A DNA stretch of 64,000 nt from the NCBI GenBank assembly GCA_937930845.1, contig CALHBJ010000001.1, forward strand, positions 806,001 to 870,000, in the 5' to 3' direction. Each line of letters begins with the position of its first letter. The stretch's first letter is position 1. Below, piece by piece: positions 25,997 to 35,408 of the stretch. The notes beneath the pieces were generated by a model that made no database searches, had not been told where the DNA came from, and saw only the letters and a program-made list of their open reading frames with translations. The translations under genes and the position numbers were made by a program. The DNA comes from an uncultured Rhizobiaceae group bacterium (GTDB lineage: Bacteria; Pseudomonadota; Alphaproteobacteria; Rhizobiales; Rhizobiaceae).

Positions 25997-26938
25997 ATGT
26001 CGGTAACCACCGTTTCCACACCAAGCCCCTCTGGCGGTAGCGTCGATCGGCGCAGCTGGTATGCGCGCAACAAGCTTAAGGTTGCGCCATGGCTGTTCCT
26101 TGCCCCGGCCATGATCTTCTTCACCGTTTATGTCATTGCGCCGATATTTCAGTCCCTGTGGATTTCGTTCTACGCCTGGGACGGATTGGGTGAAGCCACC
26201 TGGGTTGGCCTGGGCAATTACGAGGAACTGGTGGACGATGACCGGTTCTACACGTCGCTCTATAACAACGTGCTGTGGCTGGTTTTGTATATGCTGGCGG
26301 TGCCGGCAGGGCTGTTCATTGCCCTGTTCCTGAACCAGACCGTCCCTGGAATGCGGATTTACAAGTCCCTGTTCTTCTTCCCCTTTGTTATTTCCCAGGT
26401 GGTTGTGGGCCTGATTTTCACGTGGTTCTACAATCCCAATTTCGGCATCGTGGGAGTGGTGTGGCAGTTCTTTGGTGCCACGCCGCCATCGATTTTGGGC
26501 GATGAAAATCTGGTAACCTACGGCATTATTTTTGCAGGCCTGTGGCCGCAGATTGCCTATTGCATGATCCTTTATCTCACCGGATTGAACAACGTGTCCC
26601 CCGATCAGGTGGAAGCTGGGCGTTTGGACAATGCCAAGGGCTGGAAGATGCTTTGGTATGTGATCCTGCCACAATTGAAACCAGCCACATTCATCGCCAT
26701 TGTGGTGACCGTGATTGGGGCGTTGCGATCGTTTGATATGATCGCGATCATGACACAGGGTGGCCCCTACGGTTCATCCAATGTGTTGTCCTATTATATG
26801 TTTGAAACGGCGCTGTCGGAATATGGTTTCCGAATGGGCTATGGCTCGGCAATCGCAGCCGTGTTGTTCTTCATCATGATCTTCTTCATCAGCTACTTCC
26901 TGTGGAGCATGTATCAAGACGAAAAAGTGGGGCGCTAA
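25997..26938 (+). CDS. Sugar ABC transporter permease (MalF/UgpA type)
   Basis: 313 aa with about six membrane helices (WLFLAPAMIFFTVYVIAPIF; VLWLVLYMLAVPAGLFIALFL; AAVLFFIMIFFISYFLWSMY). The EAA-loop contact for the ATPase is in EAGRLDNAKGWKMLWYVILPQLKP. It forms the inner-membrane channel together with the next gene, 3 nt downstream. Confidence 0.92.
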   Translation: MSVTTVSTPSPSGGSVDRRSWYARNKLKVAPWLFLAPAMIFFTVYVIAPIFQSLWISFYAWDGLGEATWVGLGNYEELVDDDRFYTSLYNNVLWLVLYMLAVPAGLFIALFLNQTVPGMRIYKSLFFFPFVISQVVVGLIFTWFYNPNFGIVGVVWQFFGATPPSILGDENLVTYGIIFAGLWPQIAYCMILYLTGLNNVSPDQVEAGRLDNAKGWKMLWYVILPQLKPATFIAIVVTVIGALRSFDMIAIMTQGGPYGSSNVLSYYMFETALSEYGFRMGYGSAIAAVLFFIMIFFISYFLWSMYQDEKVGR

Positions 26939-26941
26939 GTT

Positions 26942-27793
26942 ATGTTTCCAACACCAATTGAAAAATCAAGCCCAACAGCCCGAACTGCTTACCAGGCATT
27001 TTTGCCGGTGGCGCTCATCATCTGGCTATTGCCGTTGATCGCTATTTTTCTAACCTCAATCCGCCCGGCCTCAGACATCAATTCGGGCAATGTCTTTGGC
27101 TGGCCAACTGATTTCCTGATGTTGGAAAACTATTCGGCGGTATTCATTCAGTCCAAGGCCGGTTTATTTTTGTGGAACTCGGTGCGCATCACCGTTCCAA
27201 CCGTAATCATCTCCGTATCGCTGGCCTGTCTGGCCGGATATGCCCTGGCGATTTACCGATTCAAGGCGGCGATCCCGTTGTTCTTTGTGTTTGTTGCGGG
27301 CAATTTTGTACCATTCCAGATTCTCATGGTGCCGGTGCGCAATCTATCGGTCAGTACCGGTCTCTATGACACGGTCACCGGGCTGGTGCTGTTCCATGCG
27401 GCGTTCCAAACCGGATTTTGCACCTTGTTCATGCGTAATTTCATTAGGGCGCTGCCCTTTGAACTGATTGAATCTGCGCGTATTGAAGGTGTGGGGGAAT
27501 TCAAGATTTTCTGGCACTTGGTATTGCCATTGGTGCGCCCAGCGCTGGCCGCGTTAGCAGTGTTGATTTTCACCTTTGTGTGGAACGACTTCTTCTGGGC
27601 CACGGTGCTGACCAAAAGTGATGCATCCCTGCCGATCACTGCGGGTGTACGTGCGCTCAACGGCCAATTCGTCAGTCAGTGGCACCTGGTATCGGCAGCT
27701 TCGTTGCTGGCAGCCGTACCACCGGTTGCGATGTTCTTCTTAATGCAGAAGCATTTCATTGCCGGGCTGACGCTTGGCGCCACCAAGGGATAA
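26942..27793 (+). CDS. Sugar ABC transporter permease (MalG/UgpE type)
   Basis: 283 aa with six predicted helices, starting ALIIWLLPLIAIFLTSI. The EAA motif is ELIESARIEGVGEFKIFWHLVLPLVRP. It starts 3 nt after its partner permease. Its 3' end lies only 7 nt upstream of the chosen TTG start of the alpha-galactosidase gene. Confidence 0.92.
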   Translation: MFPTPIEKSSPTARTAYQAFLPVALIIWLLPLIAIFLTSIRPASDINSGNVFGWPTDFLMLENYSAVFIQSKAGLFLWNSVRITVPTVIISVSLACLAGYALAIYRFKAAIPLFFVFVAGNFVPFQILMVPVRNLSVSTGLYDTVTGLVLFHAAFQTGFCTLFMRNFIRALPFELIESARIEGVGEFKIFWHLVLPLVRPALAALAVLIFTFVWNDFFWATVLTKSDASLPITAGVRALNGQFVSQWHLVSAASLLAAVPPVAMFFLMQKHFIAGLTLGATKG

Positions 27794-27800
27794 AATTGCG

Positions 27801-29948
27801 TTGGCCGCTGTACATACTCACCGCCTCGATGCTGAGGCGGCAACAATTCTGTTTGGCTGGAACGATGGTGTGCCCGAAATCCTGTATTTCGGCTCACCCC
27901 TTGCTGCCGACCTCGATTTGGAAACATTTGCGCGCACACGCACCCGTCCCCGCGGCTTTGCCACGCTGGACGACAATGCGCCCATTTCCATGCAGCCGGA
28001 AATTTCGCGCGGGTTTATGGGCCACCCGGGACTGATTGCTCACCGTGCCGGTTCCAATCATGCGGGCTGGGCCGGTCTGTTTGTTTTCGCCGGTAAAACA
28101 GAAATCACAGATGGTATTGTGTTCCATTGCTTTGATGCCCATCGCGGTTTGAGAATGGACATTTCATGCCGGCTTTGCCCCCATTCCAGCGTGGCTGTAC
28201 TGAAGACAAAACTCATCAATGAAGGTGATGAGAACTGCATTGTCGATTGGATGAGTGCGCCTGTGATCCCCGTGCCCCAATCGCTGTCGGAATATCTTCA
28301 TTTCCACGGGCGCTGGTGCGCCGAGTTTACGATTGATCGCCGCACCGTACCCATGGGGCTGGTGAAGGCGGAAAACCGCCGTGGCCGCACCAGCCACGAG
28401 GCTTTTCCCGGCACGATCATGTTGCGCCCCACCACGGATGAGGAATCCGGCCATTGCCTGGGCGTGCATTTGGGGTGGAGCGGCAATCACCGCATGGTGC
28501 TGGAGCGCATGACAACGGGCGAATGCCAGTTGCAGATGGGTGTCTTGCATTTTTCCCGCGAGGGCAATTTGCCGGTGGGAAAATCCATTGAAACGCCGGA
28601 AATATTCGTTGCCCATTCCGACGATGGGCTCAACGACATGAGTCAGAAATTTCACGCCTATATTCGCCACAATATTCTAAAATTCCCTAATCCCCAAAAG
28701 CCGCGACCTGTCACGGTCAATACCTGGGAAGCGCTGTATTTTGATCATACGATTGACCGCCTCAAAGCACTGGCGGATGCCGCTGCCGAAGTGGGGGCGG
28801 AGCGCTATGTGCTCGATGATGGCTGGTTTCGCGGGCGCAATGATGACACCACATCATTAGGTGACTGGTATCCCGATGAGCAGAAATATCCTGACGGTCT
28901 CGCACCAATCGTAGACTATGTGGTCGATGAAAAAGGTATGGAGTTTGGTCTTTGGGTTGAACCGGAAATGGTCAACCCCCATAGCGATCTGTATCGCGAG
29001 CATCCAGATTGGGTGTTGCGGCTGGATCCTTATCCCCGCATGACCGGGCGCAACCAGCTTGTGCTTGATCTGACTAATTCCAACGTGACTGACTATCTGT
29101 ATGAGCGGCTGGGTGATCTGTTGTCCAACAACCGGATTTCCTATCTGAAATGGGATATGAACCGCGATCTGGTGCTGCCGGGCGACCGCACCGGCAACGC
29201 GGCGGTTCATCGCCAGACAACTGAATTATATGCGCTGATCGATAGGCTTCGTATTGGATTTCCCCATGTGGAGATTGAAAGTTGTGCGTCGGGCGGTGGG
29301 CGCATCGATTACGAAATCCTCAAACGCACGCACCGGTTTTGGACATCTGATTCCAACGACGCTGTGGAGCGCACCCGCATCCAATCGGGCTTTTCATATT
29401 TCTTACCGCCTGAGGTCATGGGATCACATATCGGACCCGCCTGGTGCCACACGTCCGGCCGCGGCTTCCATCCCAATTTCCGAGCACTGGTTTCCAGCTA
29501 TGGCCATATGGGGCTGGAACTTGATCTGACCAAGGTGGACGCCAGTGATATGGCGATATTCAAGGATGCGGTTGAGCGTTACAAAGCCGACCGGCATTTG
29601 TGGCATTCTGGCCGCTTTCACCGCATCTTGACCGTCGATGCGGACTTGTTGGGTGCTGCAACTGTCAGCGATGATCAAAATTCCGCGCGTGTTGTCATGA
29701 TGCAAATCGACCGGCCCCGCGCTGTTGTGCCACCCTGCATTCCAATACCTGGCCTTGATCCGTTGAAAAACTACAAGGTCACCCTGCAAACGCCACCGGA
29801 ACTGGCCAAGCGGGCAAGCCGCCATTTCGACAATCCGCTGATGGATGACGGGTTTGTATTGTCAGGAACCGTTTTGGGCACGGCAGGTATTCAACTGCCC
29901 GTCCTTTACGCGCAAACCGGCGTGGCGCTGGCGCTGGAGGCCGTTTAG
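27801..29948 (+). CDS. Alpha-galactosidase, glycoside hydrolase family 36
   Basis: 715 aa, full GH36 length. The nucleophile aspartate is in ISYLKWDMNRDL and the acid/base aspartate in WTSDSNDAVERTRIQ. Other signatures are YVLDDGWFRGRNDD, FGLWVEPEMVN and ESCASGGGRIDYEIL. It removes alpha-1,6-galactosyl groups (for example from raffinose-family sugars or galactosylglycerols). No signal peptide, so it is cytoplasmic. I prefer TTG 27801, preceded by AAGGGA 10 nt upstream, over TTG 27774, which lies inside the permease gene; either is a rare start codon. It is followed without a gap by dgoK. Confidence 0.93.
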   Translation: MAAVHTHRLDAEAATILFGWNDGVPEILYFGSPLAADLDLETFARTRTRPRGFATLDDNAPISMQPEISRGFMGHPGLIAHRAGSNHAGWAGLFVFAGKTEITDGIVFHCFDAHRGLRMDISCRLCPHSSVAVLKTKLINEGDENCIVDWMSAPVIPVPQSLSEYLHFHGRWCAEFTIDRRTVPMGLVKAENRRGRTSHEAFPGTIMLRPTTDEESGHCLGVHLGWSGNHRMVLERMTTGECQLQMGVLHFSREGNLPVGKSIETPEIFVAHSDDGLNDMSQKFHAYIRHNILKFPNPQKPRPVTVNTWEALYFDHTIDRLKALADAAAEVGAERYVLDDGWFRGRNDDTTSLGDWYPDEQKYPDGLAPIVDYVVDEKGMEFGLWVEPEMVNPHSDLYREHPDWVLRLDPYPRMTGRNQLVLDLTNSNVTDYLYERLGDLLSNNRISYLKWDMNRDLVLPGDRTGNAAVHRQTTELYALIDRLRIGFPHVEIESCASGGGRIDYEILKRTHRFWTSDSNDAVERTRIQSGFSYFLPPEVMGSHIGPAWCHTSGRGFHPNFRALVSSYGHMGLELDLTKVDASDMAIFKDAVERYKADRHLWHSGRFHRILTVDADLLGAATVSDDQNSARVVMMQIDRPRAVVPPCIPIPGLDPLKNYKVTLQTPPELAKRASRHFDNPLMDDGFVLSGTVLGTAGIQLPVLYAQTGVALALEAV

Positions 29949-30887
29949 ATGGGACACGCGGTTCTTGCAGCCATTGACTGGGGAACCACCCATGCGCGCG
30001 CAATCTTGCTCGATGCCCAGGGCGATGTGGCAGATATCCGCGAGATGAAAAGCGGCGTTGGTTCCTATCGGCGCGACGAGTTTGAAAACACGTTTGATTT
30101 TCTGGTCGATCAGATTGACGGCCTGCCTGCCATTATGGCTGGCATGGTGGGGAGCCGTCAGGGCTGGCAGGAAGCGGGATATTTACCCTGTCCTGCGCGG
30201 GCCAGCGACTTTGCTGCCAATCTGCACCGGTTTACATATGACGACCACGACATCGCGATTGTTCCTGGACTGGCGAAAGAAACACCAGGCGCGGAAGATG
30301 TCATGCGGGGCGAAGAAACCCAGATTGCCGGGCTGTTGATCGACAATCCTGACTTCTCCGGCACGGCGGTACTGCCCGGCACCCACTCCAAATGGGCGCG
30401 CATTGAAAGCGGCGTGATTGTCGATTTCCGCACCTATATGAGCGGGGACATTTTTGCTGCACTGAAAAGTGCCACCATCCTGCGTCACTCGCTGGAAGAC
30501 TATGATGAAGAAGCCAGTCATGACAACGCAATTGATGCGTTTGAATCTGCGCTTGAGCGCATTGATGGCGGTTTGAGTACGTGGGGTCAGCTATTCACGA
30601 TCCGCGCCCAGGACATCATGCTGGGACTGGATGCGTTAGACGCCCACGAAACACTCTCGGCTCTGGTGTTGATGATGGAATTTGAAGCCGCAAAAAAGGA
30701 TGGGTTGATGGCCACGAACCTGCATCTCATCGGCGGCCAGGAACTGATGCAGCGCTACGCCCTGATCGCACAGAGCAAGGGTTTGAACGCCCATTGCCAT
30801 GGCGCGATGAAACATATTTGCGATGCATTAGTCGGCATTGCGCAACAAGCCGGCATTGTGTCGTTTAAAGCAGGAGCCGCGAAATGA
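29949..30887 (+). CDS. dgoK: 2-keto-3-deoxygalactonokinase
   Basis: 312 aa DgoK-family sugar kinase (actin-like ATPase fold): AAIDWGTTHARAILLDAQGD at the N-terminus, MAGMVGSRQGWQEAGYLPCPA, and VLPGTHSKWARIESG. It phosphorylates 2-keto-3-deoxygalactonate at C6, the fourth step of the De Ley-Doudoroff galactose pathway. The ATG is directly after the GH36 stop, and the end overlaps dgoA by 4 nt. This position makes free galactose the expected product of the operon's hydrolases. Confidence 0.93.
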   Translation: MGHAVLAAIDWGTTHARAILLDAQGDVADIREMKSGVGSYRRDEFENTFDFLVDQIDGLPAIMAGMVGSRQGWQEAGYLPCPARASDFAANLHRFTYDDHDIAIVPGLAKETPGAEDVMRGEETQIAGLLIDNPDFSGTAVLPGTHSKWARIESGVIVDFRTYMSGDIFAALKSATILRHSLEDYDEEASHDNAIDAFESALERIDGGLSTWGQLFTIRAQDIMLGLDALDAHETLSALVLMMEFEAAKKDGLMATNLHLIGGQELMQRYALIAQSKGLNAHCHGAMKHICDALVGIAQQAGIVSFKAGAAK

Positions 30888-31507
30888 CCGCACTTTTTGA
30901 AGGCCATCGACCGCTGGTTGCCATATTGCGCGGCGTAGCTCCAACCGAAATTGAAGCCATTGGTACTGCGCTGATCGAAGCCGGATTCGGCATGATTGAA
31001 GTGCCGCTCAATTCACCAGAACCTTTCGAAAGCATCAGCATTCTTGCCAAGCGCTTTGGTGACAACGCAATTGTCGGTGCGGGAACTGTCATGGCCCCTG
31101 AGGAAGTGGACAGGGTGATTGACGCAGGCGGGCGTTTGATCGTTTCCCCTAATATGAACCCGAACGTCATAGCGCAAACGCGCAAACGCGATGGCCTGTC
31201 CTTTCCCGGCGTGTTCACACCCACAGAGGCATTTGCGGCGATTGAAGCCGGATGCCATGCGCTGAAATTCTTCCCCGCCAGCCTGCACGGACCCGGAGGG
31301 GTGAAAGCCATCAAGGCCGTATTGCCGCCCCATGTACCTGTGCTCGCAGTGGGTGGGGTTACGGCTCAAACCATCGGTGAATGGCTCAATGCCGGAACGG
31401 CGGGATTTGGCATTGGATCAAATGTGTATAAACCGGATTGGTCGGTTGCGCAGATTTCCACTGAGGCAAAATCATTCGCGGCTGCCTATGATGCAGCGGT
31501 TCAATAG
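30884..31507 (+). CDS. dgoA: 2-dehydro-3-deoxy-6-phosphogalactonate aldolase
   Basis: 207 aa class I aldolase of the KDPG/KDPGal family. PLVAILRGVAPTEIEAIG carries the catalytic Glu region, VGAGTVMAPEEVDR is conserved, and the Schiff-base lysine is in HALKFFPASLHGPGG. The PLNSP motif near residue 45 favours the KDPGal (DgoA) subgroup over Eda. It cleaves KDPGal to pyruvate and glyceraldehyde 3-phosphate. Because no eda gene follows edd here, this enzyme might also act on KDPG, but that is speculation. It overlaps dgoK by 4 nt and converges with soxG, 7 nt away. Confidence 0.92.
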   Translation: MTALFEGHRPLVAILRGVAPTEIEAIGTALIEAGFGMIEVPLNSPEPFESISILAKRFGDNAIVGAGTVMAPEEVDRVIDAGGRLIVSPNMNPNVIAQTRKRDGLSFPGVFTPTEAFAAIEAGCHALKFFPASLHGPGGVKAIKAVLPPHVPVLAVGGVTAQTIGEWLNAGTAGFGIGSNVYKPDWSVAQISTEAKSFAAAYDAAVQ

Positions 31508-31514
31508 AGCCCTG

Positions 31515-32108
31515 TCAAGTAACTCTATAACCCACTTCAGCGCCCGCATGGGTGAGCCAATGCCACAAACCATGTGCCAGTGACGTGAAGGCGTAGAGTT
31601 CAAAATGGTTGGCGCCAAGACGGTGAATGGTCACGCCAATTTCGTGATGGTGTCCTAGTTGTACGCCGCCCCCCGGAAATGCATTGACGTGAAAGTCCAT
31701 TGCAATGCCGCTTGATAAAACCCACTCGGCTTTCTCACCCGACACACTTATGACAACACGGGCATGGGTCAGCCCCGTGAGCGCACCCAGATCTGAAGGA
31801 AGCGCCTTGCGCAGCTTCTCTTCCAAGCCTTCCATCTCATCGTCGACCAGCCAGCGACCCGGCCCAGTGGACATGAGGATTGTCTCGTCTTTCATGTGTG
31901 CCAGACGTGCCTTGGGAACCGGCAAGCCAAGCACTTGTTTCAATACCGCTTCCACTTTGCCCGTGGTGCCCGGCCAGGCCTGCACCTGAACCAGCGCGCC
32001 GCACAGGCGTTGTGAATATTCCACGCCGGGCGAGTTGGTTACAGCTCCGAAGTCACCCGGCTCAAAGAGACCGTCTAGCGGTGAAATACGATCAGGAATT
32101 TCAGCCAT
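31515..32108 (-). CDS. soxG: Sarcosine oxidase gamma subunit
   Basis: 197 aa SoxG-type protein (LDGLFEPGDFGAVTNSPGVEYSQ; ETILMSTGPGRWLVDDE; VLSSGIAMDFHVNAFPGGGVQLGHHHEIGVTIHRL). It is part of the heterotetrameric sarcosine oxidase and structurally resembles a GcvT-like domain. Its start overlaps the soxA stop by 8 nt (ATGGCTGA), so translation is coupled. It is the last gene of soxBDAG. Confidence 0.93.
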   Translation of the reverse strand: MAEIPDRISPLDGLFEPGDFGAVTNSPGVEYSQRLCGALVQVQAWPGTTGKVEAVLKQVLGLPVPKARLAHMKDETILMSTGPGRWLVDDEMEGLEEKLRKALPSDLGALTGLTHARVVISVSGEKAEWVLSSGIAMDFHVNAFPGGGVQLGHHHEIGVTIHRLGANHFELYAFTSLAHGLWHWLTHAGAEVGYRVT

Positions 32109-35094
32109 GCATCCGCGCTCCCTTGGGATCGACCATATGGGGATTGATTACTTCCACCGCCACGTGGCTGTCGCGCACGGGGTTGGTGGCGTACATTTTT
32201 TCACCAAATCGCGCGCGTCCCCGTTCAAGCAATGCCAGCGAGATATAGGCGTTGAGTGCGGGCGAAAAACAGGTGGATGTGGTGTGGCCTTCCGATAGGC
32301 CCGGCTCGTCTTTTGTGCCTTTGACAAGATGCGAACCACCGATAATGCGCTGCCCATCAATGGAACGAATGGCCACCAATTGCAGGCGGTCCTCCGCTTG
32401 CATGGCTGGCCGGTTGTTCAATACCGCGCCGACAAAGTTCTTCTTCGACGACACCATACCCTGCAATCCCAGATCACCGGGTGTTGTGCGGCCATTGAGT
32501 TCCGGTCCGGCCACATGTCCTTTTTCAATCCGCAATGTGCTCAACGCTTCAAGCCCATAGGGAACGATGTCGTGCTTTTCACCGGCAGCCATGAGCGCGT
32601 CCCAAAGGGCCTGCCCCCAATTGGCACCGCAATAGACCTCATAGGCCATTTCGCCTGAGAATGAGAGACGGGCAATCCAAACAGGTATTCCCACGATCTC
32701 CCCCGTTCGAACCCCCATGAATGGTAGCGCTTCGTTGGACACATCGCACTTCGTCACACAGGCCGCCAACACCTGACGGGATTTCGGTCCGGCAACAGCC
32801 ACGCCAGCCCATTCGTCAGACACGGAGGTCAGCGCGACTTTCAAATCCGGCCAGACCACATCACGGTGATATTCCAGATGTTCCATCACGTGGCCCGCAC
32901 CGGCCGTCGTCGTTGTCATCAGGAAACGGTGTTCGTCCAGCCGCCATGTTGTGCCATCGTCAAAAAGGAAACCGTCTTCGCGCAGCATCAGTCCATAGCG
33001 AGCCTTGCCCACCGGCAATTTTGCAAACCCATTTGAATAGATACGGTTTAAGAACTCAGCTGCATCCGGCCCCTGCACATCAATTTTGCCCAGGGTTGAA
33101 ACATCCACCAGACCAACACTTTCACGCACTTTGCGCGCTTCACGAATATAGGCCTGTTCTACGGTTTCACCGGGTGCATTGTAGCTTTCCGGGCGCAGCC
33201 ACGGACCATTGGCATACATATGTGCACCATTGGCCACATGCCAGTCGTGCATGGGTGTTCGGCGCACTGTGGACAAATGCCCATATTGCTCACCGGCTAA
33301 AGTTGCCAAAGCGACGGGTGTGTAAGGGGGACGGAACCGCGTTGTGCCCACTTCCGGGATGGACATGTCGCGGGTCTGGGCCATGATTGCCAAACCTGTA
33401 ACATTGGATGTCTTGCCCTGATCTGTCGCCATGCCCAGCGTGGTATAACGTTTGAGATGTTCAACCGAAACAAAACCCTCACGATGGGCAAGGCGAACAT
33501 CATCAGCCGTTACATCATGTTGCAAATCGACAAATGATTTTCCGGGGGAATTAATTTCAAGAACAGGTGCAGGCGCATAGTCAATTGCGTCCCCTTCGAT
33601 TACGGGAACACTGCTTTCACCTTCTCCAAAACCCGCCTGAGTGAGCGCGCGAACGGCAGCTTCCTCACCTGTACGGAAGGCATTGCGCAGGCCAAATTTT
33701 CCAGCCATTGCGCCAGCGCCAAACCAGTTGGCGCTCGCCTCCCCCGGCAGGAATGCCTGAAGTTCTGCATCCCATTGGGGTTTGCCGCCCTGTTGCGATG
33801 TGAGGTGGAAGGCCGGAGACCAACCGCCGGAAACTGCGATGCAATCACATCCGATAAAGCGCTTCTTACCGCCCAGAGTATTGCTGACTTCATGAAAGTC
33901 ACGCACATGGGCACCCTGCAATTCCTGCCAGCCGCGCGTGCCAGTTATGGCGGCACCAAGAAAAATTTCAGCACGGGATTCCTCCCCTGCCTTGCGCACA
34001 TCATCCTGCACATCGGCGCGCACATCGACAATTGCCGACACAATCACGCCAGCACGGGCCATATCCCGCGCGGCCAGCCAGCCAGTATCATTATTGGTGA
34101 AAACGGCCACGGCGCGCCCTGGGGCCACACCATATTCCACCGCATAGCGCCGCGCAGCATCGGCAAGCATGACGCCGGGCCGGTCATTACCGGCAAACAC
34201 GATGGGGCGTTCAATCGCACCCGTGGCAATGACAGTTGACGCCGCCCGAATGGTCCAGGCCCGTTGCCGTGGCTGATGGCGCTTCGGTTCGTCGCGGTGG
34301 TCGTTTACCCGCTCCACGGCAAGATAGGTATCCCCGTCAAACATCGACTGCACAGTCGTGCGGGTGAGAATTGTAACATTGTCCAGTTCTGCCAGTTCTT
34401 CCATGGCATCGCTGGCCCATTCGGCTGCAGGTTGACCGTCCAGCAGTTCCGGCGCACCCGTCAGTGAGCCGCCACCCCGGGCACGTTCGTCACACATTAT
34501 GACCCGTGCTCCGGCGGATGCGGCGCGTCCTGCTGCGGCGATGCCAGCCGCACCGGCCCCAATCACCAACACATCGCACCAGGCATTCATGCGCGAATAG
34601 GTGTCCGGGTCAGCGCTTGTTGCGCCCTTGCCCAGTCCTGCGGCACGGCGAATGAACTGTTCGCAGAAATACCAAAACTGCGTTGCCTTATGACCAGCTC
34701 TGCGCGGGCCCATGAATGTCTTGTAATAGAAACCGGCAGAAAATGCTTTGCCCGCAAGTTGGTTTACGGCCATCAAATCGAAACGCACGGAAGGCCATCG
34801 GTTTTGGGACCGGGCTTCCAGCCCTTCGTATAGTTCAATCTCGGTGGCACGCACATTGGGTTCGTGGCGTCCGCCAGAACGCAGGGTTACAAGGGCGCTT
34901 GGTTCCTCGGAACCTGCGGTAAAAATCCCTCTTGGCCGGTGATATTTGAACGACCGCCCGACAATACTAACTCCGTTCGCCATCAAAGCTGAAGCCAGCG
35001 TATCGCCCTCACGCCCGACAAACGATTTGCCATCAAAGGTGAAATGAAGCGCTTTGCCACCCGTCTCGGCAGCCTTTAGGCGAAAACCACTCAC
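32101..35094 (-). CDS. soxA: Sarcosine oxidase alpha subunit
   Basis: 997 aa. The N-terminus has a ferredoxin-like fold without cysteines (LHFTFDGKSFVGREGDTLASAL). A dinucleotide-binding domain follows (DVLVIGAGAAGIAAAGRAA), and a C-terminal aminomethyltransferase (GcvT-like) domain binds tetrahydrofolate (VGLVDVSTLGKIDVQGPDA). The complex demethylates sarcosine to glycine, passing the one-carbon unit to folate as 5,10-methylene-THF and making peroxide. GTG 35094 is chosen: GGGAGC lies upstream and it overlaps the soxD stop as GTGA. The open frame continues upstream to 35235 but only across soxD. Confidence 0.95.
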   Translation of the reverse strand: MSGFRLKAAETGGKALHFTFDGKSFVGREGDTLASALMANGVSIVGRSFKYHRPRGIFTAGSEEPSALVTLRSGGRHEPNVRATEIELYEGLEARSQNRWPSVRFDLMAVNQLAGKAFSAGFYYKTFMGPRRAGHKATQFWYFCEQFIRRAAGLGKGATSADPDTYSRMNAWCDVLVIGAGAAGIAAAGRAASAGARVIMCDERARGGGSLTGAPELLDGQPAAEWASDAMEELAELDNVTILTRTTVQSMFDGDTYLAVERVNDHRDEPKRHQPRQRAWTIRAASTVIATGAIERPIVFAGNDRPGVMLADAARRYAVEYGVAPGRAVAVFTNNDTGWLAARDMARAGVIVSAIVDVRADVQDDVRKAGEESRAEIFLGAAITGTRGWQELQGAHVRDFHEVSNTLGGKKRFIGCDCIAVSGGWSPAFHLTSQQGGKPQWDAELQAFLPGEASANWFGAGAMAGKFGLRNAFRTGEEAAVRALTQAGFGEGESSVPVIEGDAIDYAPAPVLEINSPGKSFVDLQHDVTADDVRLAHREGFVSVEHLKRYTTLGMATDQGKTSNVTGLAIMAQTRDMSIPEVGTTRFRPPYTPVALATLAGEQYGHLSTVRRTPMHDWHVANGAHMYANGPWLRPESYNAPGETVEQAYIREARKVRESVGLVDVSTLGKIDVQGPDAAEFLNRIYSNGFAKLPVGKARYGLMLREDGFLFDDGTTWRLDEHRFLMTTTTAGAGHVMEHLEYHRDVVWPDLKVALTSVSDEWAGVAVAGPKSRQVLAACVTKCDVSNEALPFMGVRTGEIVGIPVWIARLSFSGEMAYEVYCGANWGQALWDALMAAGEKHDIVPYGLEALSTLRIEKGHVAGPELNGRTTPGDLGLQGMVSSKKNFVGAVLNNRPAMQAEDRLQLVAIRSIDGQRIIGGSHLVKGTKDEPGLSEGHTTSTCFSPALNAYISLALLERGRARFGEKMYATNPVRDSHVAVEVINPHMVDPKGARMHG

Positions 35095-35396
35095 GCGCCT
35101 GCTCCCTTCAGTTTCGCCACGTTGCGAGCAAGTTGTTTGGCAAACGGGCCAACAGGTTCGCAGGAAAATATCTCGTGGGAGACCGTGTCGCGCACAACAA
35201 CCACATGGGTGCGGCAGCCTGATGTGTGGTTCCACAATTCACGGTGGGTGCCTGCAGTATTTTTGCGGTCATACACAAAGGCCTGATGATCATCCAGGCT
35301 GGTATTGTCGATGGACGGACGGATGGCGGTTGCATCTCCGCGATAGGTGAATTCCCGGTGATCGCGCTCACCACAATAAGGGCATGTGATCTTCAT
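35091..35396 (-). CDS. soxD: Sarcosine oxidase delta subunit
   Basis: 101 aa SoxD: MKITCPYCGERDHREFTYRG, then HTSGCRTHVVVVRDTVSHEI. The conserved Cys/His residues bind zinc in the known structure. It is a small structural subunit of the heterotetramer. It lies between soxB (12 nt) and soxA (4-nt overlap). Confidence 0.95.
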   Translation of the reverse strand: MKITCPYCGERDHREFTYRGDATAIRPSIDNTSLDDHQAFVYDRKNTAGTHRELWNHTSGCRTHVVVVRDTVSHEIFSCEPVGPFAKQLARNVAKLKGAGA

Positions 35397-35408
35397 CTCT
35401 GCATCCCC

